Assembly: GCF_047807365.1 (NCBI RefSeq)
Contig: NZ_JBLOUI010000039.1
Location: 1 to 24,072 of the forward strand
Reading direction: 5' to 3'
From: Peptacetobacter sp900539645
GTDB lineage: Bacteria; Bacillota; Clostridia; Peptostreptococcales; Peptostreptococcaceae
DNA: 24,072 nucleotides
Positions 24,058 through 24,072 of the stretch are shown piece by piece; position 1 is the stretch's first letter; each line of letters begins with the position of its first letter. The translations under genes and the position numbers were made by a program. Under the pieces are notes generated by a model. It was not told the origin of the DNA. It worked only from the letters and a program-made list of their open reading frames with translations, and did no database searches.

Positions 24058-24072
24058 AAATTGAAACCTTAC

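Noticed and set aside
24050..24068. ATTGAAAC as the end of a CRISPR repeat
   Set aside because: Only one copy occurs and no second repeat is present in the window.
24012..24072. Plus-strand ORF beginning MISPKNTFPL and open to the window end
   Set aside because: It is only about 20 codons long, lies inside the inverted repeat, has a poor ribosome binding site and no family resemblance.

Overview
The window comes from a low-GC, Gram-positive, anaerobic Firmicute, most likely a Clostridia member of the Peptostreptococcaceae type. The evidence is AT-rich DNA with strong AGGAGG ribosome binding sites, sigma-A promoters with 17-bp spacing, a CWB2-anchored surface protein as in Clostridioides and relatives, and a complete selenocysteine system. 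Species identity is inference; no 16S rRNA or marker tree is available. In the better-expressed genes Gln is written almost only as CAG despite the AT-rich genome.

Layout. Positions 1-110 are the 3' end (domains V and VI) of a group IIC-like intron that stops just past the stop codon of a minus-strand GNAT acetyltransferase. Next are aspS, then a yybP-ykoY (manganese) riboswitch controlling a P-type cation ATPase. A marR-type regulator and a flavodoxin/ferredoxin fusion gene follow, with palindromes and an attenuator-like hairpin between them. Then come argH, a convergent D,D-carboxypeptidase and comEA.

The centre is the operon selD-selA-selB. selD is itself a selenoprotein gene: its true start lies 222 bases upstream of the open frame seen when UGA is read as stop, with an in-frame UGA at codon 17 followed by a SECIS-like hairpin. 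The selenocysteine tRNA (selC) lies about 6.7 kb downstream of selB, so SelA, SelB, SelD and tRNA-Sec are all encoded within 11.2 kb. The 3' end of selB runs into a large imperfect inverted repeat and a degenerate tandem copy of a hairpin.

Next are a membrane-anchored protein of unknown function and a short transcription-unit-like stretch holding an exact (ACAG)13 microsatellite inside a 45-codon ORF. The stop of that ORF lies within the 5' arm of an intrinsic terminator, upstream of a large CWB2 beta-helix surface protein. This resembles a leader-peptide attenuator with a slippage-prone repeat, and is the most unusual arrangement here.

The right third has a divergent pair, apbE (flavin transferase) and a NusG-domain-II membrane protein, around an AT-rich palindrome. 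Then come ung, selC, tcdA and a minus-strand P-loop kinase-like gene. The last 90 bases hold a nested inverted repeat that may be the end of another mobile element, with low confidence.
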